Positions 9,274-18,661 are shown, counted from the first letter of the stretch. The stretch is DNA of 64,000 nt from Cellvibrionaceae bacterium (GCA_021151695.1 JAGKWU010000010.1:248001-312000); one strand, 5' to 3'. The notes: generated by a model not told the origin, from the sequence alone. Numbers and translations are program-made.

Positions 9274-9942
9274 ATGAGCCTGTACAAACCACTGCTGCGA
9301 GCCATGTTAGTGTGCTTCGCTATGACTACTGCTGATGCTTTCGCGGATAATCAGATGGAAGCCGTGAAAGATGGCATGCACCAAAACATGAGTGACGAGA
9401 AAGCCAAGGTGATGGATAAGGCCGCGGACAAATCCAAAGATATGAAAATGGCTATGGAAAAATCTTTGAAACCTGACAAGGTTTTAATTGCCAGTGCCGA
9501 GTCAGCAGCGCCCAAGTCTGTAGGCAAAAACGCTACCGTTGTGGTGATGAATCCTGATGGCAGTATGCGCACCCTGCGCGAAGGCACCAATGGCTTCACC
9601 TGTATGCCCGATATGGAAAATACTCCCGGCCCCGATCCCATGTGTTTTGACAAAAACAGTGCCGGATGGGTTCAAGCCTGGTTAGCGCACAAGATACCGC
9701 CCAAGGGAAAGGTGGGTTTTATGTACATGCTTCAGGGCGGCACAGATACCAGTAATACTGACCCTTACCTCGACAAGCCAGAAGGTGGTAAGTGGCTGAA
9801 AACCGGCCCTCATGTGATGGTGATGGGCGCCGACGACAGCTTTTACGATCAGTACCCCAAAAGTCCTAACCCGGACACTAAGCAGCCTTATGTGATGTGG
9901 CCCGGCACTCCTTATCAACATTTAATGGCGCCTGTGGAATAA
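9274..9942 (+). CDS. Secreted hypothetical protein
   Basis: A 222-residue protein with a signal peptide (MSLYKPLL... cleavage near ADAFA-DN). The mature N-terminus (about residues 27-70) is a charged, Met/Lys-rich stretch with DK and MK motifs, probably helical. The remainder (about 85-222) is a compact domain with NPDGSMRTLREG, GFTCMPD, a Met-Cys-Phe site, MYMLQGGTDTSNTDP, GPHVMVMG and YVMWPGTPYQHLM. Two cysteines in the mature domain could form a disulfide. Similar domains are seen in unnamed secreted proteins of environmental bacteria; I do not recognise a function. The gene stands alone with a good ribosome site. Confidence 0.75.
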   Translation: MSLYKPLLRAMLVCFAMTTADAFADNQMEAVKDGMHQNMSDEKAKVMDKAADKSKDMKMAMEKSLKPDKVLIASAESAAPKSVGKNATVVVMNPDGSMRTLREGTNGFTCMPDMENTPGPDPMCFDKNSAGWVQAWLAHKIPPKGKVGFMYMLQGGTDTSNTDPYLDKPEGGKWLKTGPHVMVMGADDSFYDQYPKSPNPDTKQPYVMWPGTPYQHLMAPVE

Positions 9943-9957
9943 ACGGTCTGTCCACTC

Positions 9958-10033
9958 CTATGGATAAGTGCCTATGGATAAGTGCCTGGAGATATTATGC
10001 ATAGAGATGTTGTGCATAAAGATATTGTGCATA
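9958..10033. repeat. Two adjacent short tandem repeats
   Basis: An exact 14-base unit CTATGGATAAGTGC is repeated twice (9958-9985). Right after it a 15-base unit of form (g/a)AGAT(a/g)TT(a/g)TGCATA is repeated three times (9989-10033). They lie between the convergent secreted hypothetical and DUF1330 genes. Confidence 0.8.
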
Positions 10034-10072
10034 GGTGTCGGCAAGAAAATTCTCTTTCGGAATCGCCTCAGG

Positions 10073-10360
10073 TTACAGGCCTTCGATCACCAGTATATCC
10101 ATCTCGCAGGCGCCGGTACGCAGTTGCACCAGCGCCTGATATTGCGGAGAGTGATAGCAATCCAGTGCAGCTTGGTAAGACGGAAATTCAATTACCGAAT
10201 TGCGCGAACGCGCACCACCTTCCACAGATTGCGAGCGACCTGCACGCACCAGAAATTTTCCGCCGTAAGCATCAAGTGCCGGGCCGGTTTTACTGGCGTA
10301 ATCCGTAAAAATATCTGGCTGGATAATATCCACGCGAATCAACCAATAACCTTTTTTCAT
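10073..10360 (-). CDS. DUF1330 domain protein
   Basis: A 95-residue cytoplasmic protein of the dimeric ferredoxin-like DUF1330 family. Family features are KGYWLIRVDI at the start, YGGKFLVRAGRS in the middle, VIEFPSYQAALDCYHSPQYQAL near the end and the DILVIEGL tail. The biochemical role of the family is not established. The gene lies 21 bases behind the EamA exporter on the same strand and probably shares its transcript. A broken second copy of its 3' end lies at 8939-9034. Confidence 0.9.
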   Translation of the reverse strand: MKKGYWLIRVDIIQPDIFTDYASKTGPALDAYGGKFLVRAGRSQSVEGGARSRNSVIEFPSYQAALDCYHSPQYQALVQLRTGACEMDILVIEGL

Positions 10361-10381
10361 ACTTTTTCCTTTTGATTTTAT

Positions 10382-11284
10382 TCAGGATGCAGAAGCAGTT
10401 TTTGCAATGGGACGCCAGCCGGTGGAAGTCAATACACCAATCAACACCGTCACCATGCCAAATATTTGTACGGCATTGGGTAAGGTTCCCAATGAGATAT
10501 TCACCAGCAGAGTGAATACAGGTACCAGATTAAACGCTATCGCGGATTTTTCCGGTCCCAAAAATTGCACGCCGCGCAACCAGTAGATATAAGCCAACAC
10601 AGAACCGCACACACCCATGTAAATTAAAATCGCATGATTGGTCAGGTTGAGATGGCTGATTGTGGTCAGCGGCTGCTCAATAAAAACGGCCGCAGCAATC
10701 AGCGCTATGGCACCTATGCTCACCGTCCAGCGTGCAAATTGAATCGCGGGAATGTGGCTGGCAAATTTCTTCGCGCTCACGCTGTACAAACTCCATACAC
10801 AGCAAGCAAACAACATCCAGCCATCACCAGGTGCGATATGCAACGCGTTGAAGTGGCCACCGGTGATCACCAGGGTGACACCGACAAAAGCCGTCAACAT
10901 GCCGAGGTATTGCGCGGAGCCAATGCGGGCATTGAGCATGAACACCGAAAAGAGCACTGACACCATAGGTGATAACGCCATGATCAATGCGGCGTTCAGA
11001 GCCGAGGTGGTATGCAGCGCGGTGAAAAACGCGTAGTTAAAACCAAACACACCCACAACGCCCAATGGCAACATGATAAGTGCATCGCCCCAACCCAGAC
11101 GCGATTCCGCCTGGCTGAACAGGCGCAATACCCAGAAGAGCACCAGGGCGATGCCGAAGCGCTCTGCCGCTGCGGTGAGCGGCGTTACATAGTCGGCCAC
11201 AGCGTGACCTGCATTAAAATTGCTGCCCCAGAAAAACGTGCTGGCAACGACCATCAACCAAATGCTGCCGTGGGTATGCTTCAT
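10382..11284 (-). CDS. EamA/DMT-family transporter
   Basis: Inner-membrane permease of the drug/metabolite transporter superfamily, 300 residues with about ten predicted membrane helices arranged as two EamA repeats. The first repeat contains FFWGSNFNAG near the N-terminus; the second starts near WMLFACCVWSLYSV. Family members export amino acids or other small metabolites; the substrate here cannot be told. It is divergent from the LysR regulator at 11416 with a 131-base shared control region, the usual arrangement when the regulator controls the exporter. Confidence 0.88.
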   Translation of the reverse strand: MKHTHGSIWLMVVASTFFWGSNFNAGHAVADYVTPLTAAAERFGIALVLFWVLRLFSQAESRLGWGDALIMLPLGVVGVFGFNYAFFTALHTTSALNAALIMALSPMVSVLFSVFMLNARIGSAQYLGMLTAFVGVTLVITGGHFNALHIAPGDGWMLFACCVWSLYSVSAKKFASHIPAIQFARWTVSIGAIALIAAAVFIEQPLTTISHLNLTNHAILIYMGVCGSVLAYIYWLRGVQFLGPEKSAIAFNLVPVFTLLVNISLGTLPNAVQIFGMVTVLIGVLTSTGWRPIAKTASAS

Positions 11285-11415
11285 TTCTCACTCCATAAGG
11301 CCTTTGCGTGGGCCGATACAACATAAGTGTTAAGAAAAGTTTTAAGGTGAGTGATAAGGATATTGGTTTCGTATATGTTATGTAACCCTCAAAAATGAAT
11401 AGGCTGTTTCCATAA

Positions 11416-12366
11416 ATGAAACCAAGGTTTTCATTGGATGATCTGCAACTCTTCCACAAAGTCGTGCAGCAGGGCGGCCTGCGATTGACCAGCGAAGCGA
11501 CGGGGATTCCCACGGCGACTATCAGCCGGCGAATCAAAAATCTGGAGAATGAGCTGGGTTGTCGATTGCTGGAGCGCAGCGCCCATCACTTTTCGCTCAC
11601 GGATATGGGGCGTCACTATTTTAATCAGTGTGGACCTTTACTGGACGATCTGCACGCGATTGCAGACGAGCTGGATAACGACCAGCATAATCTTGCCGGC
11701 AGTTTGAAAATCACCGCGCCGGTCAACCTTACCCAGCAGTGGTTGGGGCAGTGCTTTTTTGAATTTATGCAGGCCCACCCTAAAATTCGCCTTCAGCTTG
11801 TGTTGTCGGGCCGTTACGAAAATCTGATAGAGCAGCAGTTTGATGCCGCGTTTCGCGTGGGTAGCTTGCGCGATAATAGCTGGATTGCTCGGCACCTGTG
11901 GAATACCCGTATGGCGCTCTGCGCATCGCCTGCCTATTTGCAGGTCTCGCCCCCAGTGACGCATCCGCGCGATTTGCTCCAGCATCATCTGGTGGTGGCG
12001 GACTACATCGAAAACTGGGCGCTCACCCACAGCACCAGCGGCGAGACCTTTTCATTTACGCCTCAAGCCCACCTGCGCAGTAGCGATATCCTGGTCGCAC
12101 TGGATGCGGCGACGGCAGGGCTCGGGATTACGCTAGTACCCAATTATTATTTTTACCAACAGTCCCAGGAATTGCCGGCTATACGTCCGCAATTGGTGAC
12201 CGTATTGCCCGATTGGCGCGGGCCAGTGCGGCCGGTAAATTTACTCTATCGCGACCGCGAAGTGATGTCGGCCAGGTTGCGCACCTTTATTGATTTTGTG
12301 CTCGCGTGGATGGAAAGCTACGCGCGCGCCCATCTTGAACCTGAAGGAGTTATTGATGAAAGCTGA
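11416..12366 (+). CDS. LysR-family transcriptional regulator
   Basis: DNA-binding regulator of 316 residues. The N-terminal winged helix-turn-helix (about 1-60: LFHKVVQQGGLRLTSEATGIPTATISRR...) is followed by a substrate-binding effector domain starting near LAGSLKITAPVNL. It belongs to the CrgA/AaeR-like subgroup by that sequence. It is divergently transcribed from the EamA exporter, its likely target. Its last 11 bases overlap the start of the arylamine N-acetyltransferase reading frame, so the two are translationally coupled. Confidence 0.92.
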   Translation: MKPRFSLDDLQLFHKVVQQGGLRLTSEATGIPTATISRRIKNLENELGCRLLERSAHHFSLTDMGRHYFNQCGPLLDDLHAIADELDNDQHNLAGSLKITAPVNLTQQWLGQCFFEFMQAHPKIRLQLVLSGRYENLIEQQFDAAFRVGSLRDNSWIARHLWNTRMALCASPAYLQVSPPVTHPRDLLQHHLVVADYIENWALTHSTSGETFSFTPQAHLRSSDILVALDAATAGLGITLVPNYYFYQQSQELPAIRPQLVTVLPDWRGPVRPVNLLYRDREVMSARLRTFIDFVLAWMESYARAHLEPEGVIDES

Positions 12367-13103
12367 AAATTTTACGCTAAGGGACTACGCCAACCGCATT
12401 GGTTACACAGGTGAGCTGACTGCCAGTGTTGCCACCTTGACTGAATTTATGAAGCGCCAGTTGCAGACTGTGCCGTTTGAAAATCTCGACGTGCAAGCAG
12501 GAAAAATTGTCTCACTGGTACCGGAGGATATTGCAGGAAAAATTTTATACAAGCCGCGCGGCGGTTACTGCTACGAAGTGAATGGTTTGTTTGCGATGGC
12601 ATTGGAAGCCCTGGGTATTGAATACCAGATCGTCGGCGCCCGCCCCATGTTTTACCCCACTCGCTGGGCGCGCACCCACATGGTCATCATCGCCAACATA
12701 GATGGCCGCCAATTCCTGTGCGATTGCGGCTTTGGCGCCTTTGGTATTCGCGAGCCCATTGCGTTGGATCAGGCCAAGCGACGACAATCAAAATTTTACC
12801 TTACAAGCGTTTACCGGCGACGAATGGGCAAGCCAGTACGGTTTTGATTTGTACCCGCATGAGATGGTGGACTTTATGCCCGCCAACTTTTTCAATTCAA
12901 AACATCCGGATACGATTTTTGTGCAAAAACTCCTGGTCGCAATGATCACACCCAATGGACGCAAAATTTTATTGGATGGACGTTTAAAGCGCATCGAAAA
13001 AGGCGAGACGACTTTTGAGGAATACGCGAAAGAAGAAATTCCCGCCCTGTTAGAGCGGGAATTTGGTCTGGCCGGGCAGGTCCGGCTAGCTAAATTTAGT
13101 TGA
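12356..13103 (+). pseudogene. Arylamine N-acetyltransferase, single frameshift
   Basis: Two overlapping frames together make one enzyme that transfers acetyl from acetyl-CoA to arylamines. The first frame (ATG at 12356, inside the LysR 3' end) carries the whole catalytic triad: Cys in RGGYCYEVNG, His in RTHMVI, Asp in CDCGFG. The second frame supplies the C-terminal third, from about SDDNQNFTLQAFTGDEW to the stop at 13103. The break lies near 12775-12790, where one extra base in GCCAAGCGACGAC shifts the frame. Removing one base restores about 248 residues, near the family length. Without repair the first frame ends at 12847 with a foreign tail. It is either a true recent mutation or a sequencing error. 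Confidence 0.85.
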
Positions 13104-13134
13104 TATATTAATTATTTTCTTATCAGGATAAATA

Positions 13135-13284
13135 GGGAGTCGTCATCCTCGCGCAGCGGGGATCCAGTTCTTGTTTTTGTAGTTTGGGTTGCCTCTTCTT
13201 TTTAGGGCTGCAACTTAAAAACATCATTCACATATTGCATGCGAGAAAATAAAGAGCTGGATCCCCGCTGTACGAGGATGACGA
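13135..13284. repeat. Dispersed inverted repeat, family A, copy 2
   Basis: Arms GGGAGTCGTCATCCTCGCGC...GGATCCAG and CTGGATCCCC...GAGGATGACGA enclose about 90 unrelated bases. The ends match copy 1 at 1504-1590, but the centre is longer and different. It sits between convergent genes and may also end transcription. Confidence 0.8.
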
Positions 13285-13291
13285 TATTAAC

Positions 13292-14707
13292 TTACAGAGA
13301 AGCTTTGAGCTTATCGTCATCCTCCTCAAAATCATGCCCTTGTTCCTTTAGCACCTGACGCGCTTTGATCGCATAAAACGCCAAATAACCGAACAGAAAA
13401 ATGGTGATGAAATAGGATTGGTGGATGCCAAAAATATCCGCCAGCCAACCCTGGAAGGGAGGAATAATAGCGCCGCCCAAAATCATCATGATCAAAAAGG
13501 TGGAGCCCTGCGCGGTGTATTTACCCAGGCCGGTTACGGCGAGGGTGAAAATGCATGGCCACATTATCGAACAGGCCAGGCCGCCGCTGACAAATGCGAA
13601 TACCGCCAGTTTTCCCGTGGTTGCCATGCCAATACACATAGCCACAATACCAAAGAGTGCGAACACAAAGAGTGTACGTGCGGGCTTGTGGTCGCCGATA
13701 AAAATCGCCGCAACCGCCGCCGTAATAGGCACAAAATAAATCAACAGATTGCTAACGTTGTGGCCCGCTAGCATATTGATTCCGAGAATAAGCGCAAAAA
13801 AAGTGAAGGGTAAAATCACCGCCACTGCATTGCGCCAGGCGCGACGAATATTAAACAAGCCGGTGGCGCCCGTTAAGCGGCCAATCATCAAGCTGCCCCA
13901 GTAGAGCGAAATAAAGGGCGCAATTTCTGAGGTTTTGTAACCGCCAAAGTCGGGCAGCGCCAAGAGTGCCGCGAGGTTACTTTGGATGGTAACTTCAACA
14001 CCGACATAAACAAAAATCGCCAGCATGCCGAGTGAGAGCTGCGGATATTTCAGCGCACCCGAACCAGCTTCAATAGGTTCATCCTGTTGCACGCGCGGCA
14101 TATCGGCCATATACAAAAAGAAAGCGACACCTAAAAAGAGCACGGATAAAAACATATACACTTTATCCACGGTAATGATTTCTACATTGGTATTCTGATT
14201 GGTGAGCGAACCAAACAATAAGTAGGCCAACACCAAAGGGCCTATGGTGGTACCAATGGAGTTAACACCGCCGGCGAGGTTCAAACGCTGTGAGCCAGTG
14301 GCGGGGTCGCCCAGCGCAATCGCGAAAGGTTGCGCGCAGGTTTGCTGCAGTGAGAAGCCCAGGGCAATCACAAAAAATGCCGCGAGTATAAGCCAGTAGC
14401 TACCTGAGTGAAGCGCAGCGATCATGCAGAGTGAGCCAGCGGCGGAAAGAATCAATCCATAAATAATGCCGGCTTTGTAACCTATGTGATTGAGTAGATC
14501 TATGCGGGCAACTTGTTGATAAATGTAAAGCATCAGCGAGCCGACAAAATAGGCCACGTAAAATGCCAGGTCGATCAGTTGTGATTGAAACTGCGATAGT
14601 TGGAAATGACTTTTACAGAAAGGGATGAAAATGCCGTTAGAGGCAGCCATAAACCCCCAAAAGAAAAACACTGTCACCAGTGTCAGGAATTTCGAATTTA
14701 TCATCAA
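13292..14707 (-). CDS. FHS-family sugar:proton symporter (FucP/GluP-like)
   Basis: Inner-membrane major facilitator of 471 residues with about twelve helices. It belongs to the fucose-galactose-glucose:H+ symporter group: the N-terminus has FFFWGFMAASNGIFIP, and LGFSLQQTCAQPFAIALGDP followed by RLNLAGGVNSIGTTIGP is diagnostic. The C-terminus ends in a charged DFEEDDDKLKASL tail. The substrate is probably a hexose or amino sugar; the sequence does not decide. It is convergent with the broken acetyltransferase and separated from it by a family A repeat. No sugar enzyme lies next to it apart from the O-acetyltransferase on the other side. Confidence 0.88.
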   Translation of the reverse strand: MMINSKFLTLVTVFFFWGFMAASNGIFIPFCKSHFQLSQFQSQLIDLAFYVAYFVGSLMLYIYQQVARIDLLNHIGYKAGIIYGLILSAAGSLCMIAALHSGSYWLILAAFFVIALGFSLQQTCAQPFAIALGDPATGSQRLNLAGGVNSIGTTIGPLVLAYLLFGSLTNQNTNVEIITVDKVYMFLSVLFLGVAFFLYMADMPRVQQDEPIEAGSGALKYPQLSLGMLAIFVYVGVEVTIQSNLAALLALPDFGGYKTSEIAPFISLYWGSLMIGRLTGATGLFNIRRAWRNAVAVILPFTFFALILGINMLAGHNVSNLLIYFVPITAAVAAIFIGDHKPARTLFVFALFGIVAMCIGMATTGKLAVFAFVSGGLACSIMWPCIFTLAVTGLGKYTAQGSTFLIMMILGGAIIPPFQGWLADIFGIHQSYFITIFLFGYLAFYAIKARQVLKEQGHDFEEDDDKLKASL

Positions 14708-15025
14708 GTACTCCCGGTGTTGCTACTGCTCGGGCAAGGCCATAGGCTATGCCGTCCAGACACCTTATATAGTTAGTAATGTGATGATCAGAGGTCAGGT
14801 GATATCAGTGTTGGCAAAAACAGCGCCTGGTTATTGTTTGCCTGGCCAAATGGAATCTGGCCCTGGCTTGCGCTCTTGTTTCACCATTGTACAGGCTTTT
14901 AGGTGAGATGCAGCAGCTGCCAGACTATTGGGTTCACGCCTCTGATTGCCGATGAGAATGTCTGCTCCCAATCGCTTCGGATGGGTAGTGGACAGGTTAA
15001 GCTTAGTTGAGACCATACAAAGACT
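14708..15025. other. Divergent intergenic region
   Basis: About 320 bases between the sugar transporter (minus) and the O-acetyltransferase (plus), so it must hold two promoters. No LacI-type or other clear operator was recognised. No gene is supported. Confidence 0.4.
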
Positions 15026-15562
15026 ATGAAAAATTTTACCGAGATAAATCCTTTTTCCCCCGAGTTAGTCAACGCGCGCAAACGTGCCAAGGCGTTGTGC
15101 CAGCAACTCAACGCCCTGCGCGCCGACCAACACAAAGCGCGTAAGCCAATCTATCAGCAATTATTTGGGCAGGTTTCGCGGGCTTATATAGAACCCAATT
15201 TTTTCTGCGATTACGGCAGCAATATTTTCCTGGGCGAGGATTTTTATGCGAACCACAATTGCGTGATTCTGGATGTGGCCGAGGTTCGCATTGGTGACCG
15301 TGTACTCTTTGGTCCGGGTGTACAGATTTACGGTACAACCCATCCGCTAGACCCGACCGAGCGAGCCAGCGGCAAAGAGTTTTGTGCGCCGGTTGTTATA
15401 GGTAATGACTGCTGGATTGGTGGTGGTGCCATCATTCTCGCTGGGGTAACCATAGGCGACAAAGCTGTTATCGGTGCTGGTGCGGTGGTGACTGGCGATA
15501 TTCCAGCGGGCACGGTAGCAGTAGGTAATCCGGCGCGGGTGATCAAAACCATCAGTGAGTAA
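15026..15562 (+). CDS. Sugar O-acetyltransferase (LacA/Maa/NodL family)
   Basis: Left-handed beta-helix acetyltransferase of 178 residues that moves acetyl from acetyl-CoA to a sugar hydroxyl. The N-terminal Mac-type segment is present (FSPELVNARKRAKALCQQLN). The hexapeptide repeats run from about residue 75 to the end (NCVILDVAEVRIGDRV, IGGGAIILAGVTIGDKAVIG). The catalytic His is in the TTHPLDPTER segment. The C-terminus GNPARVIKTI is typical. The accepting sugar is unknown. It is divergent from the sugar symporter. Confidence 0.9.
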   Translation: MKNFTEINPFSPELVNARKRAKALCQQLNALRADQHKARKPIYQQLFGQVSRAYIEPNFFCDYGSNIFLGEDFYANHNCVILDVAEVRIGDRVLFGPGVQIYGTTHPLDPTERASGKEFCAPVVIGNDCWIGGGAIILAGVTIGDKAVIGAGAVVTGDIPAGTVAVGNPARVIKTISE

Positions 15563-15722
15563 GGCAATTTGTTGATCTTGAGGATTTAAGCGAATTTTTC
15601 ACGGATGTTTCGCGAGCGGCACTCTAGTAGTAATTATGGGTCATAAGAATCTGTGCCTACAATTGATTGAGAAGGGTACAGGCCCCTGCCAATCTGTCTG
15701 CATTCGCCAAAGGAGTTTGTTT

Positions 15723-18164
15723 ATGCCGCACAATTTCAGCGCTCACCTCGAACAGTTGCACGCCCAGTTTGTCGCGGGGCTGCCCGAGCGAGCCCAGCAA
15801 ATCGAAGCGCTTTGGCAGCAGCTCACGCAGGCCTGGACGCCACCAGCTGTAGAGGGATTACACCTGCTGGTGCACAGATTGGTTGGGTCGGGGAGCAGTT
15901 ATGGTTTTCCTGAACTTAGCACTGCGGCCCAGCAAGTGGAAATATTTTTACAGCAACATAAAACGGCTGTGACAGACAAAGAGTGCGAACAACTCAACCA
16001 GATGATCATTTCACTGGTGCGCCAGTTGCGCGAAGCGCAGCCCAAAGCGATTGCTACCAGTGCACCGGTCGATTTGGGCGAGGGGCAAGGTAAGCGCGTT
16101 TATATCGTCGATGATGATCGTGCACTCTCAGCGCTGATCGCCGCCTATCTGCGCAGCAGTGGTTACAACGTTGAGCAATTTGAATCGCCCACGGCCTGCA
16201 TCCAGCAGCTCGATGCTTATCCGCCTCAAGCCATAGTGATGGACCTGGGTTTCCAGGGTGAAAGTGTGCAGGGGTTGGAAGCGGTAGAACACATCAAAAT
16301 CCAGTTGGGCAATAGCGTACCGATTATTTTATTGTCGGCACGCAAAGATATGCAGGCGCGTTTGCGCGCACTGCGCGCCGGCTGCGCCAATTATCTCACC
16401 AAACCGGTGGATTTTCATCGCCTGATCAATACCCTCAGCATGGCCATCAGCGATTCCCAAACCAACAGCAAAGTGTTGGTGGTGGATGACGATGAATTGG
16501 TCGCGCGCCATCACGCTGAAATCCTGCGCTACGCCGGTATGGATGTGCAGATAGTTACCCAGCCGCTACAGAGTTTGCAAAAGGCCGCTATTTTTAAACC
16601 TGATCTGGTCGTGCTGGATATGCACATGCCGGATATCAACGGTGTTGAGCTGGCTACACTCTTGCGGCAGGACGAAGAGTTTGTGGTCTTGCCCGTTATT
16701 TTTATTACCGCGGATACCTCGCCGGATGTACGCAACTCTATCGAGAGCCTGGGTGTAAATGGCCTGCTCAACAAACCGGTGGATGGTCGACAATTAGTGT
16801 CACTTGCAAATCGCGCGCTCAAGGAAACTCTCGGATTAAAAAATCGTATTGCCCGCGTTACCCGACGAGCGGGGCGCGCCCAACAAATTACGCGCAGTTA
16901 TTTTCTTGGTGCTATAGACAATGAATTGCAGCAACAATATTTGCGTGAGCAATCCCACAAGGATGAACACATAGCGCTCTATTATCTTGGTGTAGATAAT
17001 CTGGAAACAATTTACGAGCAGCACGGCCAAACCGGCCTGGTGCAATTGCATGAGCAGTTCTGCCAGCGCGTGGCCAGTGTATTGGGCACAGATGAACAAT
17101 GGAGTGATATGGCCAACCTGGTGGTCTGTGTGCTCACCGGCAATAAAAATAATATCGCTCACCAAGAGCGCGCCGAACAAATAGTCAAAAGCCTTGGCGA
17201 TAAAGATTACGAACTGGGCGATGGCTCCATCAAATTGCGTGTCAGCATTGGCATCAGCTATATCGATAGCGAATTTGGTTCTGCCAATAGTGTTTTATTG
17301 CATGCGGAAACAGCTTACGAAAAAGCGCGTGCAGGTGCTGGCGAGCGCGGCGGTGAATCTGTAGCGATTCCGCCGCAGCCTGTGAGTCAGGAGGTGTTTG
17401 CTGATTTCAGCCAGGGCTTTTCCAGCGAAAATCTTGCGATTTCCTATCAGGCAATGATCAGTCTTGAGCATCAGAAAGTGGAGCACCACGAGGCGCTTGT
17501 ACGTTGGCGCAATGCGTCGGGCGAGCTGGTGCCAGCCGCCAAATTTTTGCGGCACATCGAAAACTCTGTGATGCAGGTCGAGCTGGATCGCTGGGTGTTG
17601 CAGACGGCAGTGAACGCGGTGGTCAGCGATAGTTTGACACGTGAAAGCGCCAGCCTGTTTATTCATTTGTCAGAGCAAACTCTCCAGCAAAAATCCTTTT
17701 TTGCGTTTGCCGCAAATGTATTGCGCAGCTCGCGTTTACGCGGCGATAGACGGCTGGTGTTTATGCTGAGTGAAACCTGGATAGACAGTGAAATGGCACA
17801 GGCCAAATCCATCATTAACGCGCTGCGGGATATTAACTGCGGTGTATGCCTGACGCAGGCGGGCGTGACCAGGAATAGTGAAGAACTGATCAATCAATAC
17901 AAGTTTGATTATGTAAAGCTTGCACCAAAACTCACTTCAAAATTACAGGGCGAAACCCTTGTGGAGCTGCAACGCATTGCCGAGCTTGCGAAAGACTCAG
18001 GTGCGCAGGTTATTGCAACCCAAGTGGAGGATGCGAAAAATCTCACCAAGCTGTGGCTGTACGGCGTGCGTTTGTTCCAGGGCTTTTTTATCCAGATGCC
18101 GGAACAGCAAATGGTTACCGAAACCCAATTGGAGTTTTACGAAGCGGGACAAAAAACCTTCTAG
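15723..18164 (+). CDS. HPt-REC-REC-GGDEF-EAL signalling protein, output domains degenerate
   Basis: An 813-residue cytoplasmic protein. The open frame extends upstream, but AAAGGAG before the ATG at 15723 decides the start. Order: HPt domain (about 1-110, histidine about 51 in VHRLVGSGSSYG); receiver 1 (about 125-245, Asp174); receiver 2 (about 255-370, Asp299); a GGDEF-like domain (about 395-540) with no GG[DE]EF motif; an EAL domain (about 560-800). EAL is still spelled (HHEALVRW), but other catalytic positions are lost: the asparagine of the NLS motif is His (IHLSEQTL), the DDFG motif is absent (CLTQAGV), and AEGVE is replaced by ATQVED. It is therefore probably a c-di-GMP sensor or scaffold fed by phosphotransfer. 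No kinase is adjacent. Confidence 0.88.
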   Translation: MPHNFSAHLEQLHAQFVAGLPERAQQIEALWQQLTQAWTPPAVEGLHLLVHRLVGSGSSYGFPELSTAAQQVEIFLQQHKTAVTDKECEQLNQMIISLVRQLREAQPKAIATSAPVDLGEGQGKRVYIVDDDRALSALIAAYLRSSGYNVEQFESPTACIQQLDAYPPQAIVMDLGFQGESVQGLEAVEHIKIQLGNSVPIILLSARKDMQARLRALRAGCANYLTKPVDFHRLINTLSMAISDSQTNSKVLVVDDDELVARHHAEILRYAGMDVQIVTQPLQSLQKAAIFKPDLVVLDMHMPDINGVELATLLRQDEEFVVLPVIFITADTSPDVRNSIESLGVNGLLNKPVDGRQLVSLANRALKETLGLKNRIARVTRRAGRAQQITRSYFLGAIDNELQQQYLREQSHKDEHIALYYLGVDNLETIYEQHGQTGLVQLHEQFCQRVASVLGTDEQWSDMANLVVCVLTGNKNNIAHQERAEQIVKSLGDKDYELGDGSIKLRVSIGISYIDSEFGSANSVLLHAETAYEKARAGAGERGGESVAIPPQPVSQEVFADFSQGFSSENLAISYQAMISLEHQKVEHHEALVRWRNASGELVPAAKFLRHIENSVMQVELDRWVLQTAVNAVVSDSLTRESASLFIHLSEQTLQQKSFFAFAANVLRSSRLRGDRRLVFMLSETWIDSEMAQAKSIINALRDINCGVCLTQAGVTRNSEELINQYKFDYVKLAPKLTSKLQGETLVELQRIAELAKDSGAQVIATQVEDAKNLTKLWLYGVRLFQGFFIQMPEQQMVTETQLEFYEAGQKTF

Positions 18165-18655
18165 GCGTGAGGGGGCTTGGTGTCGGAAGATTTGGTGGGT
18201 TTGGTAGCGCGAGCTTGTTTGGGGTGATGGGCGCGGTGAGTGCTATCGCGCAACACCAACCAACGTTTGATGCGCTTGCGTGAAAAATGCAATGGAAAAC
18301 AGACACAGAGCGCGAGGCCCGCATACCAATGGATGTTGTGTGCGAGGGTTTCGGGCAATACGGCTAACGGGTAATACAGCAGCAGTCCACTCACCACCAA
18401 TAAAATCCACAGACTCAAATGCACATAACCATCCCAGTGATGATGCTGTTTGTGGATTTTTTTCTGCACATGATCGCCAAATAAATAGCCAAACATAAAA
18501 ATGCCGAGGGCGGCGAAGGCACCGTGCAATTCGCGAAATAAGCCATTGAGTGGATGGGGGAGTTCGCCCTCTGCAGGCATCATCCAATAGAGTGCTATGC
18601 CAGTAATCGCTAAGGCGAGAGCGCTAATCCATAACAGATAACGGGATTTTTTCAT
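18161..18655 (-). CDS. Small cytochrome-b-like (DUF4405-type) membrane protein
   Basis: A 164-residue inner-membrane protein with about four helices. Histidines sit in or near helices (ELHGAFAALG, FGDHVQKKIHK, GYVHLSLW, HNIHWYAG, FPLHFSRKR), a pattern fitting heme-b coordination as in DUF4405/cytochrome b561-like proteins. The basic C-terminal tail is rich in Lys, Arg, His and Thr. It is the last gene of a minus-strand redox operon, 6 bases behind the FMN-binding protein. Its end overlaps the convergent signalling gene by 4 bases. Electron transfer across the membrane to the FMN protein is a reasonable inference, not shown. Confidence 0.7.
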   Translation of the reverse strand: MKKSRYLLWISALALAITGIALYWMMPAEGELPHPLNGLFRELHGAFAALGIFMFGYLFGDHVQKKIHKQHHHWDGYVHLSLWILLVVSGLLLYYPLAVLPETLAHNIHWYAGLALCVCFPLHFSRKRIKRWLVLRDSTHRAHHPKQARATKPTKSSDTKPPHA

Positions 18656-18661
18656 GGAAAA

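Noticed and set aside
12702..13103. Second arylamine acetyltransferase half as an independent gene or programmed frameshift
   Set aside because: The half has no start signal of its own and lacks the triad; no slippery heptamer with a following structure was recognised at the junction, so mutation or sequence error is simpler.
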